This document shows, in pieces, positions 33,969 to 42,340 of a stretch of DNA of 64,000 bases (its first letter is position 1; the number at the start of each line of letters is the position of its first letter). A program made the position numbers and the translations under genes. Below the pieces are notes generated by a model. It was not told the DNA's origin and made no database searches. It was given only the letters and a program-made list of their open reading frames with translations. Origin of the DNA: Variovorax brevis (GTDB taxonomy: Bacteria; Pseudomonadota; Gammaproteobacteria; Burkholderiales; Burkholderiaceae_C); NCBI RefSeq assembly GCF_030317105.1, contig NZ_JASZYG010000005.1, positions 62,001 to 126,000 of the forward strand. Direction: 5' to 3'.

Positions 33969-34724
33969 ATGACGGATTCGATGGCTGTGATGTGGCTGCT
34001 GGTGGCGCTGGTCTTTGTGATGGCCGGCTTCGTCAAGGGCGTCATCGGCCTGGGGCTGCCGACGCTTTCGATGGCATTGCTGGCGCTGTGGATGCCGCCG
34101 GTGCAGGCGGCGGCGCTCCTCATCGTGCCTTCGCTGGTGACGAATCTCTGGCAACTGCGGCCGCTCGCGGGATTCGGGCGCATCCTGCGGCGACTGGGTG
34201 GCATGCAGGCCGGCGTCGTCGTGGGCACGCTGGCCGGCGCGTGGTGCTTTGGCGCGCCGGCCGGAGCGGGCGCCACGGTGGCCTTGGGCCTGGCGCTGTG
34301 TGGCTACGCGGGCTGGGGATTGATGGGGCGTCCCTTGCACTTGCCTCCTCGGCATGAAGCGTGGCTCGGACCGCTGGCCGGTGCGCTCACCGGCGGCGTG
34401 ACGGCGCTCACGGGTGTGTTCGTCACACCGGCGGTGATCTATCTACAAGCCATCCAACTGTCGCGCGACGAGTTGATCCAGGCGATGGGGCTTTCGTTCA
34501 CCACGTCGACGCTTGCGCTGGGCTTGGCCTTGGCTGGCCAGCACGGCTACTCGACACCGCTGGTCGGCGCATCGGTGGGCATGCTGGTGCCGGCGCTGCT
34601 TGGCATGGCGGGCGGGCAGTGGTTGCGCCTGCGCTTGTCGGTGCTGCTGTTCCGCCGCTGCTTCTTCGTGGGGCTGGCCGCTTTGGGCGTCTACATGGTG
34701 GTGCGTGAGCTGACGCGCGCTTGA
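33969..34724 (+). CDS. TauE/SafE-family sulfite/anion exporter permease
   Basis: A 251-residue protein with eight or so hydrophobic helices and the duplicated family motif (GFVKGVIGLGLPTLSMALL in the first half and GALTGGVTALTGVFVTPAV in the second). Family members move sulfite, sulfoacetate or other organosulfur anions. I used ATG 33969; the open frame upstream (from 33918) lacks a ribosome site. Probably controlled by the divergent LysR protein. Confidence 0.86.
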   Translation: MTDSMAVMWLLVALVFVMAGFVKGVIGLGLPTLSMALLALWMPPVQAAALLIVPSLVTNLWQLRPLAGFGRILRRLGGMQAGVVVGTLAGAWCFGAPAGAGATVALGLALCGYAGWGLMGRPLHLPPRHEAWLGPLAGALTGGVTALTGVFVTPAVIYLQAIQLSRDELIQAMGLSFTTSTLALGLALAGQHGYSTPLVGASVGMLVPALLGMAGGQWLRLRLSVLLFRRCFFVGLAALGVYMVVRELTRA

Positions 34725-34734
34725 CGCGATCGTT

Positions 34735-35772
34735 TCACGCGGCGCCCCGCAGCGTCGCGATCATCTCGGCGACGATCGACGCGGCAATCTCGGCCGGGCC
34801 GATGGCGCCGATGGCCAAGCCCGCCGGGCCGCGGATCCTTGCGGCGCTTTCAGGCGACACGCCGGCCGCTTCGAGCCGCTGCAGACGCGCCGCGTGCGAC
34901 TTGCGACTGCCCAGCGCGCCGACGTAGAAGCTCCGGCTGCGAAGCGCCTCGACGATGCCCGGGTCGTCCATTTCGGGCGCATGCGCCAGCATGACCACGG
35001 CGCTCCGGCTGTCCAGCTGCGCATCGCGCAGGCTGACGGCCACGTCACCGACCACGACCTTCGCGCCCGCGAAGCGCGGCTCGCCGGCCATGTCGGATCG
35101 CGGATCGACGATGGTCACGTCAAAGCCGACCAGTTGTGCGGCATCGCGCAAAGCGCGTGCCGTTCGAACCGCGCCCACCACGTACAGCCGGAGCGGCGCA
35201 TTGAAGACCTGGAACAGAACGTCGTCGCCATTCACCGTGACGACCGCCGTGTCGTCCATGCGTGCGCGCTTTTGTGCTTCGGCTGTCCATATGCCGGGCG
35301 CGGGGTCGTCTGTCGCGATGAGTTCACGCCGGCCGTCGGACAGGCGCGTGCACAGGACCACGCTTTGCCCTCGCTGCAAGGCGCCCACTGTCTGGCGCAA
35401 CACACCGGCCTGCCCGCCGTCGCCGCCCGTGACATGCTCCAGCCGGACCGACATGGAGCCGCCACAGGCCATGCCCGCGGTGGATGCGGTGGCGTCATCG
35501 ACGGCCAGATCGACCGTCTTGTCCGTGCCACTGGCAAGAACCTCGCGCGCCGCCGTTGCGATGAGCGAATCGACGCTTTCCCCGAAGAGGGTGCCCATGC
35601 GCGTGCCGTCCTCGTGCACTGCCATCTGCGTGCCGGCGCGCCGGGGTGCCGTCGACCAGGCGCTGACGACAGTGGCAAGCGCGACGCCCGCGCCCGCGTC
35701 GTGCCACGCGAGGGCCTTGACCAGAATCGACGATGGGGAAATAGTTGCTTGTTCGCCCGCTGCGGCCGTCAT
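34735..35772 (-). CDS. XdhC/CoxI-family molybdenum hydroxylase maturation factor
   Basis: A 345-residue protein with an N-terminal XdhC/CoxI domain (WSTAPRRAGTQMAVHEDG, then MACGGSMSVRLEHV) and a C-terminal Rossmann domain (LYVVGAVRTARALRDAAQLVGFDVTIVDPR; FYVGALGSRKSHAARLQRL). Family members insert or sulfurate the molybdenum cofactor of xanthine dehydrogenase-type enzymes. In many relatives the first domain has an SGGC motif at the place where this protein reads FGESVD. The likely client is the Mo hydroxylase about 21 kb away, since no other is in the window. Confidence 0.85.
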   Translation of the reverse strand: MTAAAGEQATISPSSILVKALAWHDAGAGVALATVVSAWSTAPRRAGTQMAVHEDGTRMGTLFGESVDSLIATAAREVLASGTDKTVDLAVDDATASTAGMACGGSMSVRLEHVTGGDGGQAGVLRQTVGALQRGQSVVLCTRLSDGRRELIATDDPAPGIWTAEAQKRARMDDTAVVTVNGDDVLFQVFNAPLRLYVVGAVRTARALRDAAQLVGFDVTIVDPRSDMAGEPRFAGAKVVVGDVAVSLRDAQLDSRSAVVMLAHAPEMDDPGIVEALRSRSFYVGALGSRKSHAARLQRLEAAGVSPESAARIRGPAGLAIGAIGPAEIAASIVAEMIATLRGAA

Positions 35773-35844
35773 GCTGATTCCTTTTTTTGAAGGCAAGATG
35801 GTGGTTCTGTTGGATCAAACATCGTCGCACAAGGAGGCCGCCCC

Positions 35845-36339
35845 ATGCATGCCCGAAGACTTTTTGTGAGCACGCTGGCGCTTGCCTCGCTGCCAGGGTG
35901 GATGCTGCCGGCGGGCGCCGCCGGTGCTGGCAAGGACTACGAGGTGTCGTACTCCGAAGACGAATGGAAAAAGCGCCTGACGCCCAAGCAGTTCGCCGTG
36001 CTGCGCAAGGGCGACACCGAGCTTCCTTTTTCAAGTTCGCTGAACGACGAGCACCGCCCCGGCGTGTTCTCGTGCGCGGGCTGCCGCATGCGCCTGTTTT
36101 CTTCCGCCACCAAGTTCGACAGCCGCACCGGCTGGCCCAGTTTCTGGAAGCCGCTGGACAACGCGGTCGAAACCCGCCGGGACAGCAGCTTCGGCATGGT
36201 GCGCGACGAAGTCCTGTGCCGAGGCTGCGGTGGCCACTTGGGCCACGTGTTCAACGATGGACCCAAGCCCACCGGGCTGCGCTATTGCATGAACGGCGTG
36301 GCCATGACCTTCACGCCCAGCACCACGCCGGTGGGTTGA
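35845..36339 (+). CDS. msrB: Exported peptide-methionine (R)-S-oxide reductase MsrB
   Basis: A 164-residue protein with a signal peptide (about residues 1-26, RRLFVSTLALASLPGWMLPAG). The MsrB domain has zinc cysteines C77/C80 (CAGC) and C125/C128 (CRGC) and the catalytic cysteine C148 in RYCMNG. It repairs oxidised methionine, here most likely in the periplasm. Divergent from the xdhC-like gene. Confidence 0.92.
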   Translation: MHARRLFVSTLALASLPGWMLPAGAAGAGKDYEVSYSEDEWKKRLTPKQFAVLRKGDTELPFSSSLNDEHRPGVFSCAGCRMRLFSSATKFDSRTGWPSFWKPLDNAVETRRDSSFGMVRDEVLCRGCGGHLGHVFNDGPKPTGLRYCMNGVAMTFTPSTTPVG

Positions 36340-36378
36340 GGCGGCCTGCGCGCTCGGCGTGGCGCGCGACACCCAAGG

Positions 36379-36777
36379 TCAACTGTCAATCGTTGCAAGC
36401 AGATTGGTCATCGATCGGATCTCCGCCTTGCAGGCGGCCGCTGCCGTGCTCTCGATGTTGCGGTAGTGCTCGATCAGACGGCGACCGACGTCGGTCACTT
36501 CGCTGCCGCCACCATGCTCGCCGCCCTTGGCGGAGGCCACCGCCGGCTTCTTGAGCGCGCCATTGAGTTCGTTGATCAGCACCCACGCCCGGCGATAGGA
36601 CATGTCGATGCTCTTGGCCGCAGCCGTGAGCGAGCCGGTTTCCAGGATCGCTTCGAGCAGGCGGATCTTGCCGGGACCGATGGCGATGGTGTCGCCCGCG
36701 GTGATCCGCATGCGGAAACGGACGACGGGCTTGATGGTGGATGGCTTCTTTTTTGAAGGTGAAGGTGCGGTCGGCAT
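36379..36777 (-). CDS. ModE-like HTH-only regulator
   Basis: A 132-residue protein with the winged HTH of ModE (IGPGKIRLLEAILETGSLTA, then AAKSIDMSYRRAWVLINELN and GGEHGGGSEVTDVGRRLIEHYR). It lacks the TOBE/Mop molybdate-binding domains that follow in full-length ModE, so if it senses molybdate it must do so differently. The basic N-terminal tail is rich in Lys, Ser and Pro. It lies in a Mo-related neighbourhood with modABC and a second, full-length ModE. Confidence 0.85.
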   Translation of the reverse strand: MPTAPSPSKKKPSTIKPVVRFRMRITAGDTIAIGPGKIRLLEAILETGSLTAAAKSIDMSYRRAWVLINELNGALKKPAVASAKGGEHGGGSEVTDVGRRLIEHYRNIESTAAAACKAEIRSMTNLLATIDS

Positions 36778-36803
36778 GGTTCGTGGGGTGCGTTTTCTGC
36801 AGG

Positions 36804-36940
36804 TTACCCCGAGCTTGCCATGCCGATCCAGAGGGAAAGCCTCTTGATGTAGCGATAGACGGTGCTGCGATGCAGGCCGAGCCGCTCGCGGCAAACGCCA
36901 CGCTGCCATCGGCATCCTTGAGCGCGCTGCGATGGCTCGC
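36804..36940 (-). pseudogene. Relic of a Fis-type HTH C-terminus, frameshifted
   Basis: Minus-strand reading ends RERLGLHRSTVYRYIKRLSLW and stops at 36806-36804. This is the last helix pair of a Fis-type HTH as in AcoR or other sigma54 activators. The preceding helix (HRSALKDADGSVAFAA) lies in a different frame just upstream, implying a frameshift. No intact AAA+ domain lies upstream; the rest of the 470-nt gap (to 37247) shows no gene that I can support. I read this as a decayed regulator gene. Confidence 0.45.
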
Positions 36941-37247
36941 TCCGTCCGCAGGCCAGCGCGGTGGACTGTTCAGCGGACGGGCCTGCCTTGAAGTAGCGAG
37001 GCGCGGTGGACGCGGCGGGATGTTCTCTCTCGAGGGGCCGGTGGGCCTGCGCCTCCTGACGCGGTCGCGGCTTTTCACCGGCGAGGAGTGCAAGCAGTTG
37101 GAAGCGCTCGACAAGGTATGAGCCTCAGATGCTAGGCTGTATGCGGATCCGGCAAGCTTGTCGTAATATCCACAAAAATATATCGATGCCGGCGGCCGGT
37201 CAGGCCCCGCGTCGATTCCTTCGTGATCTGCATGAGGCGCCCGATTC

Positions 37248-38564
37248 ATGTCTGCATCCTTCAATCTCAACCTCTCGCGTACCTCCGGCTTTGGAAGCGG
37301 TCCTGTCTCCAGCGCGTACCGACTCGTCAGTTGCTGCGAAGACGATGTGGAGGATACCGATTTCGGGAACAAGGGTCGCGCGCGGCTGCAGCAGCTGAAC
37401 CCGCACGTTCATTGCTCCATCATCGGCACCTGCCTGAGCACGGCGGAGCTTCGAAAGATCGTCGGGAAGTACGGCGACATCGATGTCGCGCACGCCTCGG
37501 ATGTCGAGGTCCATCACGAGGGCGTTTCCATTGCCTCGAGCACCTTGGGCGGCAAGGCCTTGACCAAGGCGCTCGACAAGCGCCACGAGGCCGTCATCCG
37601 CGTCTATTCGAAGGCGAAGGACGCGAATGCACTCACGGCGCTCTGGCTGCAATCACTTCGGGGCGGCGAGATTCCCGGCGCCTACTGGGCGCTGATGTCC
37701 CATCGCCACGTCACGGCCGAACTGCGGCAACGCGCGTTCGGCGATGTTCACATGCTGTCGCACCTGGTGGGCGCCGCCAATCGCGCGGACATCCGCCGAC
37801 TGGCGGCGCTGGAGCAGGAGAAGGCGGCACTGCAAGAGCATGCTGACCGCCTGCAGGAGCACGTGGCAAAACTGCTTGACGAGAGCCAGCACCTGCGGCG
37901 CAACGTCGAGTTGCTCGAGGCGGAAAGCGCCGTGGCGCGGGTGCGGCCGGTCGAGAAACCAGCCGACACCGAATCGCTGCAGCGGGATCTCCAGGCGCAG
38001 ATTCAATTGACCGCGCTGCAGACGCAACGGCGCGAGGCGGCCGAGCAGGCGCTGGCCGCCAGCGCGTCGAATGAAGAGCAACTGCAGGTGGAACTCGACT
38101 GCTCGCGGCGGCTCAACGACACCTTGCGGCGGGAATTGCAGGGGGCGGAGTCGCACCTCCAGAGGCTCGCCTCATCCGACGGCGGGCAGACGGACGCGTT
38201 GCTGCAGCAGGCCATTCGTGGCCACAAGATCCTGTACGTGGGCGGCCGGCCGAGTTCGACGCCTGCGATCCGCAAACTCGTCGTGGATTCAGGCGGGGAG
38301 TTCGTCCACCACGATGGAGGCATGGAAGACCGCAAGGGCCTTCTGGCCAGCGCACTCGTGGGTGCCCATGTCGTGGTATTTCCGGTGGATTGCGTGGACC
38401 ACGACTCCGTGAACCATCTCAAGCGGCTGTGTGCCCGGCACAACGTGCCCTTCCTGCCGCTGCGCACGGCCAGCGCGACGTGCTTCGCCGCCGCGCTGAT
38501 GACGGCCGCAGCCGAGGAAGCGCCGGCGAAACCGGCCTTCCGCATGTGCCTGCGGCACGGATGA
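37248..38564 (+). CDS. DUF2325 protein with coiled coil and Cys/His-rich N-terminal domain
   Basis: A 438-residue protein in three parts. The N-terminal domain (about 25-175) has CSIIGTCLSTAELRK and later HMLSHLVGAANR, giving conserved-looking Cys and His that could bind a metal or heme. A long coiled coil spans about 183-320. The C-terminal DUF2325 domain (about 325-410) contains ILYVGGRPSSTPAIRKLV, HHDGGMEDRKGLL and VVFPVDCVDHDSVNHLKR. The biochemical role is unknown. It lies between the HTH-only ModE and modC, so a link to molybdenum is possible. Confidence 0.8.
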   Translation: MSASFNLNLSRTSGFGSGPVSSAYRLVSCCEDDVEDTDFGNKGRARLQQLNPHVHCSIIGTCLSTAELRKIVGKYGDIDVAHASDVEVHHEGVSIASSTLGGKALTKALDKRHEAVIRVYSKAKDANALTALWLQSLRGGEIPGAYWALMSHRHVTAELRQRAFGDVHMLSHLVGAANRADIRRLAALEQEKAALQEHADRLQEHVAKLLDESQHLRRNVELLEAESAVARVRPVEKPADTESLQRDLQAQIQLTALQTQRREAAEQALAASASNEEQLQVELDCSRRLNDTLRRELQGAESHLQRLASSDGGQTDALLQQAIRGHKILYVGGRPSSTPAIRKLVVDSGGEFVHHDGGMEDRKGLLASALVGAHVVVFPVDCVDHDSVNHLKRLCARHNVPFLPLRTASATCFAAALMTAAAEEAPAKPAFRMCLRHG

Positions 38565-38593
38565 AGCAGCTTCGTCGGTACCCACCATCATGC

Positions 38594-39262
38594 TCAACGA
38601 AGGACGCGACCATTCTCCAGATGGATCACCTCTTGCGCCAATGACTCCACATCCTGCGGATCGTGGGTGACGAGCAGAGTGGGCACCTTCACGCGCTCCA
38701 GCATTTCCGCCAGTTCTCGCCGAAGGCGCATTCGCAAAGGTGCGTCCAGCGCAGACAGCGGTTCGTCGAGCAGGAGCAGTTGTGGCTCCGTCGCGAGCGC
38801 CCGGGCCAGCGCCACGCGTTGGCGTTGCCCGCCCGACATGTTGCGCGGAAGGCCGCCTCGCAGGCTGGTGAGGTCGAACTGCTCGAGCAGTGCGTCCACG
38901 CGCCGGGTCTGGTCGGCGTCCATGCGTCGCCCGAGCCGCTTGACGCCGAACTGCAGGTTCTGCTCCACCGTCATGTGCGGGAAGAGCGCGTAGTCCTGAA
39001 ACACCACGCCGATCCTGCGCTCACGGGCGGGCAGGTCGATGCCCTGCGCGGTGTCCAGAAGCGTGTGAGCGCCGACGCGCACATGCCCGTGCGCCGAATG
39101 CGCCAATCCTGCGATGGCCTGCAGTACGGTCGATTTTCCGGAGCCCGAGGGGCCCATCAGCGCGCAGCGATGCGACTGGGCCCTGAAGCTCACATCCAGA
39201 TTGAAGCTGCGGTCGGGCGAACGCAGTGTGAGTTGCAGCGCAACGTCGAGAAAGGAACTCAC
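38594..39262 (-). CDS. modC: Molybdate ABC transporter ATP-binding protein ModC (short form)
   Basis: A 222-residue ATPase with Walker A GPSGSGKST, signature MSGGQRQRVALARAL, Walker B LLLLDEPLSALD and switch HDPQDVESLA. It is shorter than the usual ModC (about 350) because it ends at the ATPase domain and lacks the C-terminal TOBE regulatory domain. The start is a GTG one nucleotide after the modB stop, so the two are tightly coupled. Confidence 0.9.
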   Translation of the reverse strand: MSSFLDVALQLTLRSPDRSFNLDVSFRAQSHRCALMGPSGSGKSTVLQAIAGLAHSAHGHVRVGAHTLLDTAQGIDLPARERRIGVVFQDYALFPHMTVEQNLQFGVKRLGRRMDADQTRRVDALLEQFDLTSLRGGLPRNMSGGQRQRVALARALATEPQLLLLDEPLSALDAPLRMRLRRELAEMLERVKVPTLLVTHDPQDVESLAQEVIHLENGRVLR

Positions 39263-39263
39263 C

Positions 39264-39932
39264 TCAATGCCTCGCCTGCAGCAAACGGCCGGAGACCACG
39301 AGCACGACGATGCAGACGACGGAGATCACCAGCGTGAGCCACAGCGCGCGCTCGTCGTTGCCGGCCTGCACCGCTTCGTAGACCGCGATCGACAGGGTCT
39401 GCGTCTTGCCCGGCAGGTTGCCGGCGATCATCAGGGTCGCGCCGAACTCGCCCATGGCGCGCGCGAAGGCCAGCATCAAGCCGGCTGCAATGCCGCGCAC
39501 CGCCAGCGGCAGCGCGACGCGGAGGAAGACTTCGAGTTCGCCGGCCCCGAGCGTTCGCGCCGCATTGGCGAAGCGCCCATCGACTTCCTCAAAGGCGGCG
39601 CGTGCGCCCTTGTAGACCAGCGGCAAGGACACCACCGACGCCGCGATGACGGCACCTTGCCACGTGAACATGAGGTTGATGCCGAACCAGCTGTGGAGAT
39701 GCTGGCCCAAAACACCGTTGCGGCCGATGAGCACGATCAGGTAGTAGCCGATCACCGTCGGCGGGAGCACCATGGGCAGCATGAGCATCGCGTCGACGAT
39801 GCTCTTGCCGGCAAATTCGCGCCTGGAAAGAAACCAGCCCAGCGCAATGCCGATCAAGCCCGCGATCAAGGTGGCGAGCAGAGCGACTTTCAGCGTGAGC
39901 CACAGCGGCGTCAGCACGCCTGGGCCCTGCAA
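39264..39932 (-). CDS. modB: Molybdate ABC transporter permease ModB
   Basis: A 222-residue permease with five or six helices and the EAA-type loop EFGATLMIAGNLPGKTQTLSIAVYEAVQAG, which is typical of ModB. No ATG precedes the conserved region; the frame begins at a TTG (39932), with a GTG 15 nt further in as an alternative. It follows modA by 19 nt. Confidence 0.92.
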   Translation of the reverse strand: MQGPGVLTPLWLTLKVALLATLIAGLIGIALGWFLSRREFAGKSIVDAMLMLPMVLPPTVIGYYLIVLIGRNGVLGQHLHSWFGINLMFTWQGAVIAASVVSLPLVYKGARAAFEEVDGRFANAARTLGAGELEVFLRVALPLAVRGIAAGLMLAFARAMGEFGATLMIAGNLPGKTQTLSIAVYEAVQAGNDERALWLTLVISVVCIVVLVVSGRLLQARH

Positions 39933-39951
39933 GGACGCGAGCGACGCAATG

Positions 39952-40713
39952 TCATGGCTTCGAGAAGCCGAAACGCTGCAGGATCTCCTGCCCGGCTCCG
40001 CTGCGCACGAAGGCGATGAATTCGTTGGCGAGCGGCGCGTTCTTGCTGGTAGCGACCTGTGCGATGGGGTACGTGACAGGCGTCGTCGTCGGAACGGTCA
40101 GCGCGATGCGTGTCTTGTCGCGTTCGATCAGTGCGTCGGTGCGATAGACGAAGCCGGCATCCACTTCACCGCGCGCCACGTAGTTCAGGACCTGGCGCAC
40201 GCTTTCGCCGTAGATCCATTTCGAGGCCAGCGACGCCGTGAGACCGGCCTTGTCGATGGCTTCCATCGTGTATCGGCCGACGGGCACGGTGGCAGGTGTA
40301 CCGGTGGAGACGCGCTGGTATGAAGCCGCCTTCAAGTCCCCCAGTTCGCGGGGTGTCTGGCTCGCGCTCGACGGCACGATCAGCACCAGCGTGTTGGCCG
40401 CGAAGTCGGCGCGCGAGGTGGCCGCGATCAGGTTGGCGCTCGCCGCGCGGTTCATCGTTTCCTGGTCGGCGGAGGCAAACACATCGACGGGTGCACCCTG
40501 CTGGATCTGGGCCAGCAGCGGCCCGGAGGCCGCGAAGTTGAAGGTCAGCTTTGCGCCGGGCTTGGCCTGCTCAAAAGCCTGGCCTACGGCCTGGAAGGCG
40601 TTCGTCAGGCTCGCGGCGGCGGACACCACGAGTTCCTGCGCGCTCGCCACGCTGCTGCCCAAGGCAAGCGTCGCGACCAGGGCCGCGCTGCGCAGTCGCA
40701 TCGAAACTTTCAT
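39952..40713 (-). CDS. modA: Molybdate-binding periplasmic protein ModA
   Basis: A 253-residue precursor with a signal peptide (about residues 1-24, ending SSVASA). The mature protein starts LVVSAAASLTNAFQAVGQAF and has NFAASGPLLAQIQQGAPVDVFASAD, both hallmarks of ModA and its oxyanion pocket. It captures molybdate for ModBC. Its promoter region carries a ModE-type operator. Confidence 0.95.
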   Translation of the reverse strand: MKVSMRLRSAALVATLALGSSVASAQELVVSAAASLTNAFQAVGQAFEQAKPGAKLTFNFAASGPLLAQIQQGAPVDVFASADQETMNRAASANLIAATSRADFAANTLVLIVPSSASQTPRELGDLKAASYQRVSTGTPATVPVGRYTMEAIDKAGLTASLASKWIYGESVRQVLNYVARGEVDAGFVYRTDALIERDKTRIALTVPTTTPVTYPIAQVATSKNAPLANEFIAFVRSGAGQEILQRFGFSKP

Positions 40714-40729
40714 TTCCGGTTCCTTTTGG

Positions 40730-40754
40730 TCGCTATTCAATTTGGGAATAGCGA
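40730..40754. promoter_or_regulatory. ModE-type operator between modA and modE
   Basis: A perfect 9-bp inverted repeat, TCGCTATTC-N7-GAATAGCGA, lies 16 nt upstream of modA in the divergent modA/modE gap. ModE boxes in enterobacteria are built on ATCGNTATATA arms; this site keeps the CGCTAT core. Molybdate-bound ModE is expected to repress modABC from here. Binding is inferred from position and symmetry. Confidence 0.75.
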
Positions 40755-40856
40755 TGATAGCAACACGGCGTTACGTGCCTGCCCGGTGCCCATCGGGTTC
40801 ATCAGGACGATTGGTGGGGCCATCGTGCAGTGCAGCGTCATTGCACAATCTGCGCG

Positions 40857-41621
40857 ATGAACAGCCCTCGATTCACTGACGCACTTGGACATGGACAGAG
40901 CGACAAGCGCATTGACATCCTGCGCGGCATCGGGCGCACCGGCAGCATTTCCCAGGCAGCGCGCGATGCGTCCGTCAGCTACAAGGCCGCCTGGCAGGCC
41001 ATCGACACGCTGACCAACCTCGCGGGGGTGCCGTTGGTCCATCGCGCGGTGGGCGGCACGGGCGGTGGCGGCGCGTCACTCACGCCGCATGGGGTGCAAC
41101 TGCTGGAGCTGGCACAGGAACTCGATGCCGCGAAGGCCCTGGTGCATCAGCGCTGGCTCGCCACGTCTGCATCCGCGCCGGAGCTGAATGTGGCGAGCTT
41201 TGCGCTGCGCACCAGCATGCGCAATCAACTTCCCGCCACGGTGGCGGCCGTCGAGACATCCGGACCCTTGTCGCGCGTCGGCCTGTTGGTGGGCGAGGGC
41301 GCCACCATTTCGGCGCGGGTCACGCGGGAGAGCGTCGAGTTGCTCGGCCTTCGCACGGAGATGCGCGTGATTGCACTGTTCAAGGCGACGGCTGTGCGCA
41401 TCGCGCGCGCCCCGCGAGGCGCGGCAGCGGCACCCCGCAACCAGTTGCGTGGCCAGGTCGACAGCGTCGAGCGCAGCGAGCAGGGCGATGAGGTGGCATT
41501 GGCGCTGCCGGGAGGCGGGCGCGTCATCGGTTTCGCCGCCGCTGTCAGCGGCCTGCGCGTCAAGCAGCATGCGACAGCCGATGTTGATGAATCGGCTGTC
41601 GTGATCGCATTGCCGGGTTGA
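40857..41621 (+). CDS. modE: Molybdate-responsive regulator ModE
   Basis: A 254-residue full-length ModE with N-terminal winged HTH (RIDILRGIGRTGSISQAARD, SYKAAWQAIDTLTNLAGVPL, GGGGASLTPHG) and two C-terminal TOBE/Mop domains (about 125-185 with MRNQLPATVAAV, and about 195-254 with APRNQLRGQVDSVERSEQGD). It binds molybdate and controls the divergent modABC. The ATG at 40857 was chosen from the conserved N-terminus; a TTG/GTG extension upstream is possible. Confidence 0.92.
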   Translation: MNSPRFTDALGHGQSDKRIDILRGIGRTGSISQAARDASVSYKAAWQAIDTLTNLAGVPLVHRAVGGTGGGGASLTPHGVQLLELAQELDAAKALVHQRWLATSASAPELNVASFALRTSMRNQLPATVAAVETSGPLSRVGLLVGEGATISARVTRESVELLGLRTEMRVIALFKATAVRIARAPRGAAAAPRNQLRGQVDSVERSEQGDEVALALPGGGRVIGFAAAVSGLRVKQHATADVDESAVVIALPG

Positions 41622-41678
41622 AAGCGGAGCGCAGCGCGGCCGGGTTTGACCCGGGCGCCCTTGTCTTGACTTGATCGG

Positions 41679-42284
41679 CTACTTCTTCGGGCACCAAAGG
41701 CCGCACACGTCGCCCACCACAGCGCTGCGCTTCGACGGCGGCGCTGCTTCCGCGATGCTCCCGATGCTGACGAAGCCCGCGAGAGATTCTTCCGGCCCAA
41801 CACCCAATTCAGCGCAAAGCGTCGCATCGAAGCAGCGCGCGCCGCTCAGCATGATGGCGCCGAAGCCCAGTTGATGCGCCGCGTTGAGCAGGTTGCCCAG
41901 CGCCGCGCCGGCTGCCAGCCATTGCTCGCGCACGGGAACCTTGTCGTGAACACGCGGACTGACCACAAAGGCCAGCAGCGCCGGCGCCAGCGTCGCATGC
42001 TCGCGGGCGCGCTGGCGATCGAAATCCGAGGCCAGGGGGTCGCGGCGCAACTTCTCTTCTTCAAAACGGTCGGCCAGCATCTCGCGCTGGTCGGCCGCGA
42101 ACTGCACGACGCGCCAAGGATGCAGGCCGCCATGGTCAGGCGCGCGCAACGCGGTTTGCAGCATCAGGTCGATCTGCATGGCGTCGGGAGCGGGCGGCAG
42201 CAGGCGCCGCGGCGAGATCGATCGCCGTGTCAGCAGGGCGGCCAGTGCGGCTTCCGGTGGCGCCGTGGATTGCGGGTCCGGCAT
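41679..42284 (-). CDS. Nitroreductase-family protein (YdjA/BluB-like small type)
   Basis: A 201-residue FMN-dependent oxidoreductase. The pattern LLTRRSISPRRLLPPAP, the loop RAPDHGGLHPWRVVQFA and FGAIMLSGARCF match the YdjA subgroup of nitroreductases. It probably uses NAD(P)H and FMN as a dimer. Its substrate is unknown. It is convergent with modE. Confidence 0.85.
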   Translation of the reverse strand: MPDPQSTAPPEAALAALLTRRSISPRRLLPPAPDAMQIDLMLQTALRAPDHGGLHPWRVVQFAADQREMLADRFEEEKLRRDPLASDFDRQRAREHATLAPALLAFVVSPRVHDKVPVREQWLAAGAALGNLLNAAHQLGFGAIMLSGARCFDATLCAELGVGPEESLAGFVSIGSIAEAAPPSKRSAVVGDVCGLWCPKK

Positions 42285-42340
42285 GAGGGTTTCCTTGGTC
42301 GAATGCGCATCGACATTCTCCCGCTCCACGCACGAATGGA

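Noticed and set aside
36741..37121. A 126-codon plus-strand frame in the gap before the DUF2325 gene
   Set aside because: No ribosome site or recognised motif, and it overlaps both the ModE-like gene start and the Fis-type relic.
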